Source of the DNA: Hypsibius dujardini | Taxonomy: Eukaryota > Tardigrada > Eutardigrada > Parachela > Hypsibiidae | Length of the DNA: 33,214 nt | Direction of reading: 5' to 3' | NCBI GenBank assembly: GCA_001579985.1 | Contig: LRSR01009885.1 | Location: forward strand, 1 to 33,214 | Shown: one piece after another, positions 10,696 to 20,361 of the stretch | How positions within the stretch are numbered: the first letter of the stretch is position 1 | Layout: the number at the start of each line of letters is the position of its first letter | Notes under the pieces: model-generated | Database searches by the model: none | Seen by the model: only the letters and a program-made list of their open reading frames with translations | Told to the model about the DNA's origin: nothing | Position numbers and translations under genes: made by a program

Positions 10696-11096
10696 CACTC
10701 TTTAGCGTGAGCCAAACGTCATCCCAGCAAGTGTTTCAGGCTTTTTTTATCTAAAAGCATTTTTAATTTTATCGTAGGATTCGTCAGAATAAGTGGCGTT
10801 ATCGTGGATTATACCCGGGGACTCTGCTGCTGTTGGCCGCGGATTCTAATGTGGACGTGGCACTGCCACCGACGTCTTCCCCCAACTGCTCCACCGCTGC
10901 TGCGGTGCATTTGTCATTTTCCACACCACCACGGAAGTCAAATTTGAATGGGAAAAGCAACCATCGATCTGATGACCGGAAAGTGAATCAAGTCTCATCT
11001 TCCACCGCTGTGACTGCCGCAAACGGCACTACTGCAGTCAGTCGGTTAATCGGTGAGTTGATTGAAGGATTGCCCATCGAGCCTGTTATCGTTTAA
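10651..11096 (+). CDS. Small uncharacterised protein, two exons
   Basis: Exon 1 is 10651-10708, starting ACC-ATG (MDNNDSSGPTSNYQHHSLA) and ending at a GTGAGC donor. Exon 2 begins at 10779 after TTTTATCGTAG and runs to TAA at 11094-11096. Phase 2 joins to phase 1 without a stop, giving about 124 residues. The middle has a short hydrophobic stretch (GLYPGTLLLLAADSN), which is too short to be a confident membrane segment. The remainder is Ser/Thr/Asn/Pro-rich and probably disordered. An AATAAA signal overlaps the stop codon (11095-11100), which supports a real 3' end. Exon 1 is antisense to the proposed first exon of the FIRRM-like gene, so at least one of the two first exons may be wrong. I recognise no family, and a longer transcript joining TBC1D22 downstream is not excluded. 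Confidence 0.45.
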
Positions 11097-11100
11097 TAAA
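11095..11100 (+). terminator. AATAAA polyadenylation signal overlapping a stop codon
   Basis: AATAAA begins one base inside the TAA of the small gene ending at 11096, which would give a very short 3' UTR. The canonical motif and position support it, but motif counts alone are weak evidence. Confidence 0.45.
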
Positions 11101-11447
11101 TGTCTTGACGGATCTGCAATAACTTGCTTAACTGCAATGTTGCGTAGCGTAGATCTACCTAACAGGTATTTTATGTGGTCAAAAAGACGGCTTTAATAAA
11201 TTATAAATTATAAATTATATTTTTTATTATAGTCGCAAGAACAGAGATATCAATATTCAGGATTTTTTCTCTATTTAAAGTCCAAAAATATATTTTAAAT
11301 ATGAGGATATTTTATAGCCTTATTTTAAATACTGAAAATAGGGCATTTTATTTTTGAAAAAAAGACGTTCGCTGTGAATAGATTTCCAATGGGATCTTTT
11401 GGATGTACTAGTATTATCCTCTTTTTTTGGCAGTTCAATCTCCAAAA
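11101..11447. other. AT-rich spacer, promoter or 5' intron of TBC1D22
   Basis: AT-rich sequence without coding potential. It ends in CTCTTTTTTTGGCAG at 11420-11433, which looks like a splice acceptor just before the TBC1D22 start codon. That suggests an upstream non-coding or N-terminal exon that I could not find. Confidence 0.45.
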
Positions 11448-12376
11448 ATGGAGTCGTTTAAGAAGTACGAAAGCGACGTCAGCGATGCTTGGTCGACCGA
11501 CGCGGAAGACAACGCCGATAAACCCACCGCCGGCTCGACGGCTCACGGCGGTCCCGGGGAGACCTTGAATGGTGGCAGCTCGTCCTTCAGGGCACCTGTT
11601 AATCGAATCTCCTCGGATCATCTCCGCGCAAAGGGGTTGCAACGGTTAGCGCTCCAGTCGGGCGCGACCAGCGACGTGAGACATGGGCATCATCAGCGAC
11701 CGGGTTTGGCTGTCAGGTACTATTAGTACAAAGGACACGTAGCAGAAGTTCGGCCGAATTGTTTTATGCGGATTAGTTTTGGGATATGAAAAAAAAGAAG
11801 ATTTTAATTGTTTTCTCTACAGATCTGTTTCAATGGGATTCGCGGAGAGCTCTTCCAGTGGAGTCTCATCTGCCGTGCCTCTTGCCTCGGGTGTGGAATT
11901 TCTTCCTAGGAATGCCCAGAAGACGGAGAAATTCGAGAAGCTCCTCGGAGCGGATAAGGCCTCCGTCGACATGGACGAACTGCGGAAGTTGAGTTGGTCC
12001 GGTGTGCCGAGCAACATGCGAGCTCGGATCTGGAGAATGCTAACCGGATATGTACCGCCCATCTGCGATCTGCACAAGGTTCAAGAATACCTGCAACGCA
12101 AACGCGAGGAGTATCGTAGCCTTGTCAGCGAATATTACCCGAAGCGTGAGGACGACCAGTATAAGGACACCTTCCGACAGATTCACATTGACGTGCCTAG
12201 AATGTGCCCTTTAGTTCCGCTGTTTCAGCAGATTACTGTGCAGGTTTGTTTATGCTTTCGCATGTCTTGAAGTTTAGTTGAGTCAGTCAGCTATCTGGCG
12301 GTTTGCTTATCTTCTGTCTGTCTGTCTATTCGTCTGTCTGTCTGTTTGTCTGCCTGTCTGTCTATTTGTCTATTTG

Positions 12377-12425
<49 letters not shown>

Positions 12426-13324
12426 ATCTGTGTCTGTCTCTCTGTCTGCCTCATTATCTGTCTGTTTATTTTTAGTTGTTAGTCTTTCGATCTATCTGTC
12501 TGTCTATCTATCTGTCTCTTTGTCTGTCTGTTCGTCCGTCCGCCTACTTGTCTGCATGCTTCCTGTCTGCTTGCCTGTCCACATCTATACATCTTCCCGA
12601 CTATGGTTCTGCCTTGTTGGAGTTCATGTATCGTGACGCAATTTTTCTTCTGCAGGAACTTTTCGAGAGAATTTTATTTATTTGGGCTTTGCGGAATCCG
12701 GCCAGCGGATACGTCCAGGGCATCAACGACCTGGTCACGCCTTATTTTATCGTTTTTCTCCACAACCACGTCCCCAACAAGGAAGTCGTGGAAACCTACG
12801 ACTGTCAGGCCTTATCTCCCGATGTTTTGTTCGCTTTGGAAGCCGATTGTTTTTGGTGCCTCTCCAAACTGCTAGCCGGCATTCAAAGCAACTACACGTT
12901 CGCACAGCCTGGAATCCAGCAGCGTGTTGTGCAGCTGAAAGAGCTCGTGCAGCGGGTCGATCCGGACCTGCACAGTCACCTGGAGAAATGCAGTGTGGAG
13001 TACCTGCAGTTCTCCTTCCGGTGGATGAATTGCCTCCTCATCCGGGAATTGCCGTTGCAGTGCATCATCCGGCTGTGGGATAGCTACCACAGCGAGCCCG
13101 ACGGTTTCGCCAACTTTCACGTCTACGTTTGCGCCAGTTTCCTCTTATGGTGGTCGGAGGATCTGCGCAACCAGCCGGATTTTCAGTATGCGCTTATTTT
13201 TTTACAAAATTTACCCACCCAGAATTGGGGCGAGGACGAGACGGAGCGGCTTTTAGCGAAGGCGTTTATGTTGAAGTACACGTTCGCCGATGCACCGATG
13301 CATTTGAAATCGATGGCAAACTAA
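11448..13324 (+). CDS. TBC1D22: TBC1 domain family member 22 (Rab GTPase-activating protein)
   Basis: Three exons: 11448-11716, 11823-12243 and 12656-13324, with phases 2 and 0, giving 452 residues. The TBC domain fills the C-terminal two thirds. The catalytic arginine finger motif IxxDxxR is present as IHIDVPR (210-216) and the glutamine finger as YVQ in GYVQGINDL (249-251), so GAP activity should be intact. Long stretches match human TBC1D22A/B, including ERILFIWALRNPASGYVQ and the C-terminal FADAP. TBC1D22 proteins act at the Golgi; the human ones bind ACBD3 and 14-3-3. The N-terminal ESDVSDAW matches a conserved segment that lies about 60 residues in from the human start, and a splice acceptor just upstream suggests a missing first exon. 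Intron 2 holds a (TCTG)n tract. AATAAA at 13703 is a plausible 3' end. Confidence 0.93.
12311..12560. repeat. (TCTG)n tract in TBC1D22 intron 2
   Basis: TCTG units with TCTA and TTTG variants inside intron 12244-12655. It is pyrimidine-rich on the sense strand and ends about 95 bases before the acceptor. Confidence 0.9.
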
Positions 13325-13562
13325 AATGCGGTTTTGTGATTTCATATTACCATCATTAATACATTCCGGTTATAAGTGTCGCCAGTCGAGCAGCTCGGTC
13401 GTACTAACATATTTTTTTGTTCGACCGGATTCGTGACTACGCTGTGTGAAGCGATTTGTCCTTGAAGCAGATTTGCTGCAGCATACAGAAAAATTCCAGG
13501 CAAAATTGATATTTTAATTCGCTGTGCCGTTGATTCGCTATGGCCACTGGCTGCACCATGTG

Positions 13563-13625
13563 TACTCCTACTACAGTAGTACTCCTACTACTCCTACTCC
13601 TACTCGTACTCCTACTCCTACTCCT
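13563..13625. repeat. ACTCCT microsatellite
   Basis: Imperfect tandem ACTCCT and CTACT units in the probable 3' UTR of TBC1D22. Confidence 0.8.
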
Positions 13626-13702
13626 GCCGGAGTGTGTTAACTTTGTTTATGCATTTACATGCACTGTATTTTCCATATCCTGTCTCACCCACCAATAGAT
13701 CA

Positions 13703-13708
13703 AATAAA
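13703..13708 (+). terminator. AATAAA, probable TBC1D22 polyadenylation signal
   Basis: A canonical AATAAA lies about 380 bases after the TBC1D22 stop and before the next plus-strand gene. Confidence 0.4.
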
Positions 13709-14083
13709 ACTGGGAATTAAAAATAGCGTTGAGTTCTTACCAGCGATTCGAACGACTAACGGTTCCAGTTTAAGGGCCCATTCTTCGAACGAAAGAAAGG
13801 CATTGATTTATGAAGTGCAGTAAGAGAACTGGAGAACTGACCGGAAGTACTATTACAACTGTGTGCCGTACGGCTCGACACAAATTTACGATGGCGGGCC
13901 GATTAGGCAAATTTACAATAACAAACTAAGGCACTCTGAAAACAGGACAGAATATATTTCAACAAATTGAATTCTACTTGCCCTAACAGCGCACCCGTAA
14001 AGTGTTTATAGTACTGAAACTGTAGACGTATAAGTTTTGTCTGAACCAGTTTTTAATGAGATTGGTCTAGGTATCAACGGAGG

Positions 14084-14356
14084 ATGCTCGGCCTGTTGCA
14101 GCGACCTTCGTCAGCGGTCATGGGAATTTTCACGCTTCCCGGGAATCGGCTGGCCTTCACTCGTGGTATCACCGGCAAAATCAAACTGAAAAAGCCCCCG
14201 ACTCGAGTGCCCCAGCAGACAGCCCGAATGGAAGCACTGCGGAAAGCGGCGGCGGAGAAGGGCATTCCGGGGCCGCAGAAATTGCCGGAGATTCGAGCGA
14301 AATTTGGACAGCTCCCCTTCTCCATGACGAGTGTAAATTCTCCGTATTACTATTAG
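14084..14356 (+). CDS. Small basic protein, possibly mitochondrial, unknown family
   Basis: A single 90-residue frame from ATG to TAG. The first 50 residues are rich in Arg and Lys with no acidic residue (MLGLLQRPSSAVMGIF, then LAFTRGITGKIKLKKPP), which fits a mitochondrial targeting sequence. An in-frame second Met (codon 13, about 14120) is an alternative start. The rest has a short predicted helix (ARMEALRKAAAEKG) and a Pro-containing tail ending SVNSPYYY. Size and composition resemble mitochondrial ribosomal or respiratory-assembly proteins, but I recognise no family. It sits alone between TBC1D22 and a minisatellite. Coding status rests on an intact frame and composition only. Confidence 0.5.
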   Translation: MLGLLQRPSSAVMGIFTLPGNRLAFTRGITGKIKLKKPPTRVPQQTARMEALRKAAAEKGIPGPQKLPEIRAKFGQLPFSMTSVNSPYYY

Positions 14357-14508
14357 TGCGTGCGGTGGCTGTATTGGTCTTCCGGCATTAGTTTCCTTGC
14401 TCTGATGTGCGAAAACGTCTCAAATATCAATCCATTTGATGGTATGTAACTAAATCGATTATGCAGCTGCAGACGGCGAAGAAGGGTTTCGTGGTATGAA
14501 AGAAGCAT

Positions 14509-14657
14509 AATCGACCAATCAATCAATGTATTGTGTGGTCAATCGACTAATCAATCAATATATTGTGTGTCGATCGACCAATCAATCATTGTATTATGTA
14601 GTCAATCGACCAATCAATCAATGTATTATGTAGTCAATCGACCAATCAATCAATATG
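14509..14657. repeat. 32-bp minisatellite of the AATC type
   Basis: About 4.6 copies of a 32-base unit built around AATCGACCAATCAATCAATG plus TATTATGTAGTC. The last two copies are nearly identical, and the first copies are diverged and of slightly different length. Related AATCAATC/CGACCAATC tracts occur at about 9478-9600, 18740-19020, 22500-22625, 27815-27845 and 29170-29210. Confidence 0.88.
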
Positions 14658-15088
14658 GTTTTAGTTGTAATGTGCCAATCAATCAGCCATCTTTTGTTTG
14701 AATTTGGAATAACGAGACATTACGCTTTGACAACGTTGTTGCGACTTTGTCCCACCGTCGGTGATGTGTTCGTAGAAGTTGTCAGCAGTTGCCGGTACTA
14801 TAATGGAATTCGATGTGGTGGGAAGAAGTTTTGACAAAACCGAATTCCGAAAACCGAACCTTTTAAAATATCTGTACAATCAATCAATCAACAAATTTCC
14901 TCCAACTTTTACTCGTCCGGTTCTGTTTATGCTGTTAAGTTTAGTTTTATTTCCGACTAGACAACTTCCATCCCAACGGTAGTTGGCCGGCAACAACAAA
15001 CTAGCTGCTTTCAAACACGCAGATTATCTCCTCCAGTTCGCGAGAAAAATAATGAAATTTTAGAACTAAACACGCTTTCTCTGTGCTG
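14658..15088. other. Intergenic, PRODH 3' side
   Basis: No coding frame is supported. On the minus strand AATAAA occurs at 14946-14951, about 400 bases past the PRODH stop, and is a plausible polyadenylation signal. Confidence 0.4.
14946..14951 (-). terminator. AATAAA on minus strand, probable PRODH polyadenylation signal
   Basis: The plus strand reads TTTATT. It lies downstream of the PRODH stop at 15343. The true distance is about 230 bases if the duplicated block is an assembly error. Confidence 0.35.
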
Positions 15089-15421
15089 TCTATTAAACAA
15101 ACTGACATAGCCCACCGACTCTCCCCACGCGGAATAGATGAACAATAAGCGAAAACAAAATGCAAATAGCAGCGATCACACTGGCCAGAAATCCCCCTTG
15201 GGTGTATAAGCCCACTGACCACTGAAGATTCGTCGACGGAGCTCCTTCCCCAGTNTCTATTAAACAAACTGACATAGCCCACCGACTCTCCCCACGCGGA
15301 ATAGATGAACAATAAGCGAAAACAAAATGCAAATAGCAGCGATCACACTGGCCAGAAATCCCCCTTGGGTGTATAAGCCCACTGACCACTGAAGATTCGT
15401 CGACGGAGCTCCTTCCCCAGT
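15089..15421. repeat. Perfect 166-bp direct duplication split by a single N
   Basis: Bases 15089-15254 and 15256-15421 appear identical, separated only by N at 15255. The block includes the last coding 76 bases and the start of the 3' UTR of PRODH. Perfect identity around an unresolved base points to two overlapping contig ends joined end to end rather than a genomic duplication. Confidence 0.93.
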
Positions 15422-16057
15422 AGGCGGCGCTCCTTGGTCGTCTTCTCTAGCACACCGCGGTTTTCCAGCGCGCGACGGGATAGATACGGCAGGACCTCCA
15501 GGACCTCGCCGTAAGGCACGTATTTGTAAATACTGTAGCCCGATTGGCCTGTGTCGTGCAAACAAACAAATTATGAAATTGCCAAGCAGCAAGACACATT
15601 TTCGCAATGACGACGTACCCAGATTAAAGCTGATCTGATCGCACATTCCCAAGAGCTGACCGAAACAGACAACGCGGTCGGCCGGTGCAATACCCAGTTG
15701 CTTCATCCTACAAAAAAAGGAAGGGATGACGATATATATCACGGTAAAAGAGAATAGCTATTGGGGATCAAAGCATACGACTGTCTTGCATTTAACTCCA
15801 CCCGATGCCTTACTTTGTGACGGTATACCGAACAGTGTCCTCATTGTGTGTCGCCATCCTGAACGAGAGACATCATTGCGGGCAATTACGTACGACTTAT
15901 ATCCGCAAATCATGGACCATCAAATGAACTAGTCAAGCCCCAGACGAATAAAAAGGACAAGAAAGTAAGGAGTGCGGAGCATGGACCTGGGAAGCGCACT
16001 GCACTCAGAAAACATTCATGCAGGCAGACAGATAGACAGACAGAAAAACAGTCAGTC

Positions 16058-16089
<32 letters not shown>

Positions 16090-17152
16090 GGACGGACAGA
16101 TGGCAAACAGGCATGCGTCTAGGAGATAAATAACATAGATAGACAGGAACTGAAAATTCATCACTAAAGGGACCCTTAGTTGACAGTGGATGCCATGGAC
16201 CAAAATTCTACTCGTACATACATAATGGCGACCTTGCGTTGACCGATCCCTCGCGCTTTGACTTCTTCCAGCGCCGCCGAAACGACTTTCTCATACATGG
16301 CCGTAGTGCTTTCCGGATCTGGCTGTGTCGGGTCGGAGTAGCCCAGAGCGAGTGCCCTGTCCCTTTCCTGGAGGTAACACAAATTTAAGTCCGCAAGACG
16401 CAGAACCATACTAAGATTTGCTTCCGAGGGCTAGAAGACGAACCTGTTTTATGTATGCCCCACGAACTATTTTGGCGCCGAAGAAGAAGTCCTCCTTCCG
16501 ACTCAGTTCCAAGTGTGTTGCTACGTTCCGGTAAGCGTCCTGCAATTTGATTATGTGTCAAGGTTAGTCGATCTGTCGACAATAATCCTGTAAAATGAAC
16601 CAAGATTAGGGTAATTTAAACGGTACCTTAAGGTAGCACTGGTAGGTGTTGAACACAAACGCCTTCTCGCGATTGTATCGACGCATCAGCTCCACAGTCA
16701 CTCGACTGATAGCCGGCTGAAAGTACGTCTGCTCGGCATCGATCATAATCCGAACTTCCTTCGAAACAGCATGCTGCGAAAGGAGCGAGAGACCAACGCC
16801 CTTCAGAAACACGCGGGATCATTTGCTCACATCCAAAAACCTACCTCAGTTATAATTTTTAGTCGTCTCATCATGTTGTAAAACATTTCCTCGTCCTCCT
16901 GAGTAAACGGTGCTATAAGATTCTTGAACTGGACTTCATGATTCTTCACCGGCACTGGGACGCGGAGAAGCCTGTCGAGCTTCTTCGTCTGGTCAATGAC
17001 GTCGCCCCATTCGAACAGATCGACAACCCTGCGATAGAGGCAAAGGAAACGGATATCAATCATGGAAAAAAACATTGTGGCAGTGTGTCTGTTTCTCCAT
17101 TTGTCTAGCAGTCAGTCAGTCAGTCAGTCTGTCGGTCTATCTGGCTAGCTAT

Positions 17153-17191
<39 letters not shown>

Positions 17192-19351
17192 TCTGTCTGT
17201 GTCTGTCTCTGTCTGTGTCTGTGTCTGTGTCTGTGTCTGTGTCTGTGTCTGTGTGTGTCTGTGTCTGTGTGTGTCTGTGTGTGTCTGTGTCTGTGTGTGT
17301 GTCTGTGTGTGTGTCTGTCTATCTGTCTGTTTTTTTGTTTATTCACGTACCCGTCGCGGTTGGAGTCGATTTGTTTTAGCCACTCCAAAACTTCTGGCTC
17401 CTCGAGATTCACACCTCGCTCGACTAGCTTTTTCTTGAAGTAGTCCACCTTCGTTTTGCGCAAAACAATAGGCGCTTCATCGTCGGACAGACCGAGGATA
17501 TCGTTAAAGTAGCGGTGAGAAGCGACGAGAGCAGCCGATAGGCGCATCTGCAGACACACAAAATTGCCCCCAGTGAAAAGTACGCAACCAGAAGTGGGAG
17601 GTCCGTTTTGATGAACGTACCAACAATTCCGGACGACCCAGAGCGGTAAGTTTAATAGCAGCGAACCCCGTGGAGGACGTGGTGCCGGACACTGCATCGA
17701 TGCACTTGAGAAAGGTCGCCATATTTTTTTCACACTGCGCTTCGCTTTCATAGAGATAGGTGCGGGCACTGATGACATCGCGCCGTCGATCCCCGAAATC
17801 AGAGGACGGGGTGAATTGTTTGAGAGCAGCTGCTTCCGTATCTGCAAAGTCGATTAGAGCTCGGTCCTGACAAGTATATACGGAATCTGACATGAACTTC
17901 AATGCTGTGATCTTTCTAATTGACCTGGTGCAGCTTGGTCCTTCAATGCCGTCGGTACGATTCTAAAAAGAAATTTAGAATGAGCAAATGCTATCAAAGA
18001 CTGCAATTACCGGAAGGGCAGGGACAAAAAGACGTGAAACGGGCATGCGAGCTAACCAAGCAAAGATGCCGACCGACAGAAGACAGAAATACAAGCAGGC
18101 AGACAGAAATACAAGCAGGCAGACAGACAGATAAGCTGACAGACAGACAGATAGACAGACAGAGAAGACAGAGAGACAGAAGAGCGAGACAAAAACTAGA
18201 CAGTCAAACAGACAGACAACTAGAGAGGCAGCCAGACAGGCAGGCAGACAGGCAGGCAGGCAGGCAAGCAGGCAAGCAGGCAGGCAGGCAGGCAGGCAGG
18301 CAAGCGTAAAGTACTTCATCTCTTGTTCGACCGCGGTTTCAGTCGGAACATCCTCTTCCGCGCTGTAATCCAAGATCGATTTCACACCAAACTCCCGCAT
18401 CCGATTAACGAGCGGTTTCAATCGCTCTGGATCTTCTCCTCCAACGAAGTGGCCGTAGAATGTGGCCTTCATCAGCATAGTGAAAAGGCGTTTCCCCAAT
18501 ACCCGCCGCGCCAGCCGAATTAGCTAAAGCATAGAACTCCTTAAAATTACCCAAACAGAAGAACGTTTAAAGCATACGCAGCGTATGAGGGCAAGGTAGT
18601 TTACGTCGTTTATGGGTACCTGGAGATTGTGATCGACGAGCCACTTGCTTCGGCAGAGATTCAATACCACCAGCGCGCGAATAATTTCTCCTGCGAAACA
18701 TCAGCATTTTAGTACAGACAACTTTCCACATTAACGCATGCTACTGAGTCCGATCGATCGACCAATGCATGAATAACAATACACTTAACAACCACAAATC
18801 CCACGGACGGAAGCAGACTTTAATCGATCCAACGACCCTAAATCAGCCGATCAATCCAGACAATCATACGGTCACACATCCTTCAATCAATCAACAAATC
18901 TGGTGGGCTATTGTAACAAATTCTCCAACCCAACAGGACTGCTGTCGTGGTAATCAAATGAATCAATCAATCAAACAAGGAAAGAACGCACCCCTAAACA
19001 ATTGATCAATCAACCGACCGATCAACAGCTCGACATACACGAACCTGTCGTTTTACTCCGATAGCACTGCTGGTAATTCTCAAACGTCAAATCCAGCTGA
19101 TCCCGGCTCGGAGGCGACGGATAAATCGGCTGCCAATGGGGATTGGCCCTTTTGGCCAGGATGTCCTCCGGGATATCCAACTCCACCACGTGTGGGGATA
19201 CCTTAGCAGCGCTGGCTGTTTTGGCGCCTTTTAATCCCGCCGCCGCAGCATCCTCCCGTGCCCGGGCTGCCGGCTGAGTAGTGGCGGTACGGCGCATGCA
19301 TGCATGGCTGAAATATTTCACCGCGCGTTGCGTTTGCCTGTAGAGCCCCAT
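15343..19351 (-). CDS. PRODH: Proline dehydrogenase 1, mitochondrial
   Basis: Thirteen minus-strand exons: 19045-19351, 18620-18690, 18315-18523, 17925-17962, 17621-17841, 17351-17547, 16845-17028, 16627-16773, 16444-16539, 16222-16367, 15814-15858, 15619-15707, 15343-15548. Phases agree throughout, giving 651 residues (human about 600). It oxidises proline to pyrroline-5-carboxylate with FAD and feeds electrons to the inner membrane. The N-terminus is basic with no early acidic residue, as in a presequence. Family blocks present are [85 protein letters not shown], and the proline-binding YLSRRALEN near the C-terminus. Residues of about 342-353 form a canonical EF-hand loop. Two exons are tiny (38 and 45 bases); the 38-base exon is the least certain. 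The real end is the TGA at 15343-15345, and a second copy sits beyond the N. Confidence 0.95.
16018..16112. repeat. (CAGA)n tract in PRODH intron
   Basis: CAGA units with CAGT and CGGA variants in intron 15859-16221. It reads TCTG on the sense strand. Confidence 0.88.
17100..17335. repeat. (GTCA)n, (TGGC)n and (TCTGTG)n compound microsatellite in PRODH intron
   Basis: A compound tract of GTCA, then CTGG, then TCTGTG/TGTC units in intron 17029-17350. On the PRODH sense strand it reads CAGA/CACAGA. That is the reverse of most tracts in the window. Confidence 0.9.
18084..18304. repeat. (CAGA)n then (CAGG)n tract in PRODH intron
   Basis: CAGA units grade into a run of about 15 CAGG units that ends 11 bases from the exon end at 18315. 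On the sense strand it is TCTG/CCTG, starting right after the splice donor. Confidence 0.9.
18740..19020. repeat. AATCAATC-rich low-complexity tract in PRODH intron 1
   Basis: Scattered CAATCAATCAA, CGACCAATC and CGATCAATC words fill much of intron 18691-19044. There is no strict period. Confidence 0.6.
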
Positions 19352-20361
19352 CGAAAGGCGCTGGGGAACCGAAGACGCGTGTGCCTGATGTGTGTTTCAG
19401 CAGTCTTCACGCAAACGGGATTAATAATTGTTTTTGCATCCAGAGTTTTTCACCTTCGCTTTCCGATGAGAAAGCTGATACACAAATAATTTTCCAATGA
19501 AGAGATATAAGGATAAATATGGGAATCAATTTCTGAAAATGAAAGTAGATATTATTAATTGCCTGCTAATCAAGGGAAACTCGCGAGTTCGCAAGTCTTC
19601 ACAGCAAGCGAAGTGTCAACAACTCGAATATGTGTGTGTGTGTGGTGTGTGAGGTAAGTGAGTGTGTGGCTGCGTGTATACGTAATCGGGAAAAGGGCGT
19701 GTGGCGTGATGCGGACCAATGAAAAAGGAGGTGTGTCCCGATGACGTCAGAGCGCCTTTTTAATCCCTCTTCGGGTCACCTTGGCTTAAAAAGTATTTTA
19801 TTTAATTTAGTTGTATCATCGCATTGCACAGGTCGCTAATTTTATACTTGCAGGGTTATGATTAATTATTACAGGACCGCGACAAATCAGTCACGATCGT
19901 ATTGGAATTCGAAGTATTCGTATTTTAGTTCTGACAAAATTTTGTGGAGGCTTTTATTGTTGGGGCTGAGTCTGAGCTGAGGAGAGGATGAGGCCAGACG
20001 GAGGGTAACTAAAATCTTTTTCCTGAGTTGAGACCGTTGACCTCGGAATAACTGCGGCTCAATGGACCGAGACCGACCCGTGATCCGCAATCTTTGAGCC
20101 GGTCGCTGGGAAATGCAGTATCGGTTAAAACCAACTTTTTCAGTGCAGGGGAAATGAAGTCGTTCAGTACTGACTCAAGGCTGCTGACACGGATTCTTAC
20201 CGGGAACAGAACGGCTGCTTTCTATATAAGCTGCCTGATGCATATACAAGTAAGCTTTCTCGAACACGTTGAAAAGAAAATTGAAAATCTAAAAAGAAAT
20301 AAACGTTCTTCAATCACTAATTTTCGTCCGCAAATTAATCCACCATCCTCCCAGCTCCACC
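19352..20361. promoter_or_regulatory. Shared upstream region of PRODH and TFIIA with a CRE
   Basis: A 1-kb gap separates the divergent start codons of PRODH (minus) and the TFIIA subunit (plus). It contains a palindromic TGACGTCA at 19742-19749, the consensus CRE/ATF site, and a short (TG)n tract near 19630. Open frames here are short and without domains. The promoter role is inferred from gene orientation. Confidence 0.5.
19742..19749. promoter_or_regulatory. Palindromic CRE/ATF site TGACGTCA
   Basis: A perfect 8-base match to the cAMP response element, 391 bases upstream of the PRODH start codon. A chance match is possible at this length. Confidence 0.4.

Larger units (their letters stand above)
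13325..14083. other. TBC1D22 3' UTR and intergenic spacer
   Basis: Holds an ACTCCT/ACTCCTACT microsatellite (about 13563-13625) and AATAAA at 13703-13708. No further gene is seen before 14084. Confidence 0.5.

Noticed and set aside
14660-14879. 66-codon minus-strand frame near the AATC minisatellite
   Set aside because: No domain, partly repeat-derived, and in the PRODH 3' intergenic space.
15001-15742. Long minus-strand frames spanning the N at 15255
   Set aside because: They arise from the duplicated block. The PRODH stop lies at 15343 and the extra frame is probably an assembly product.
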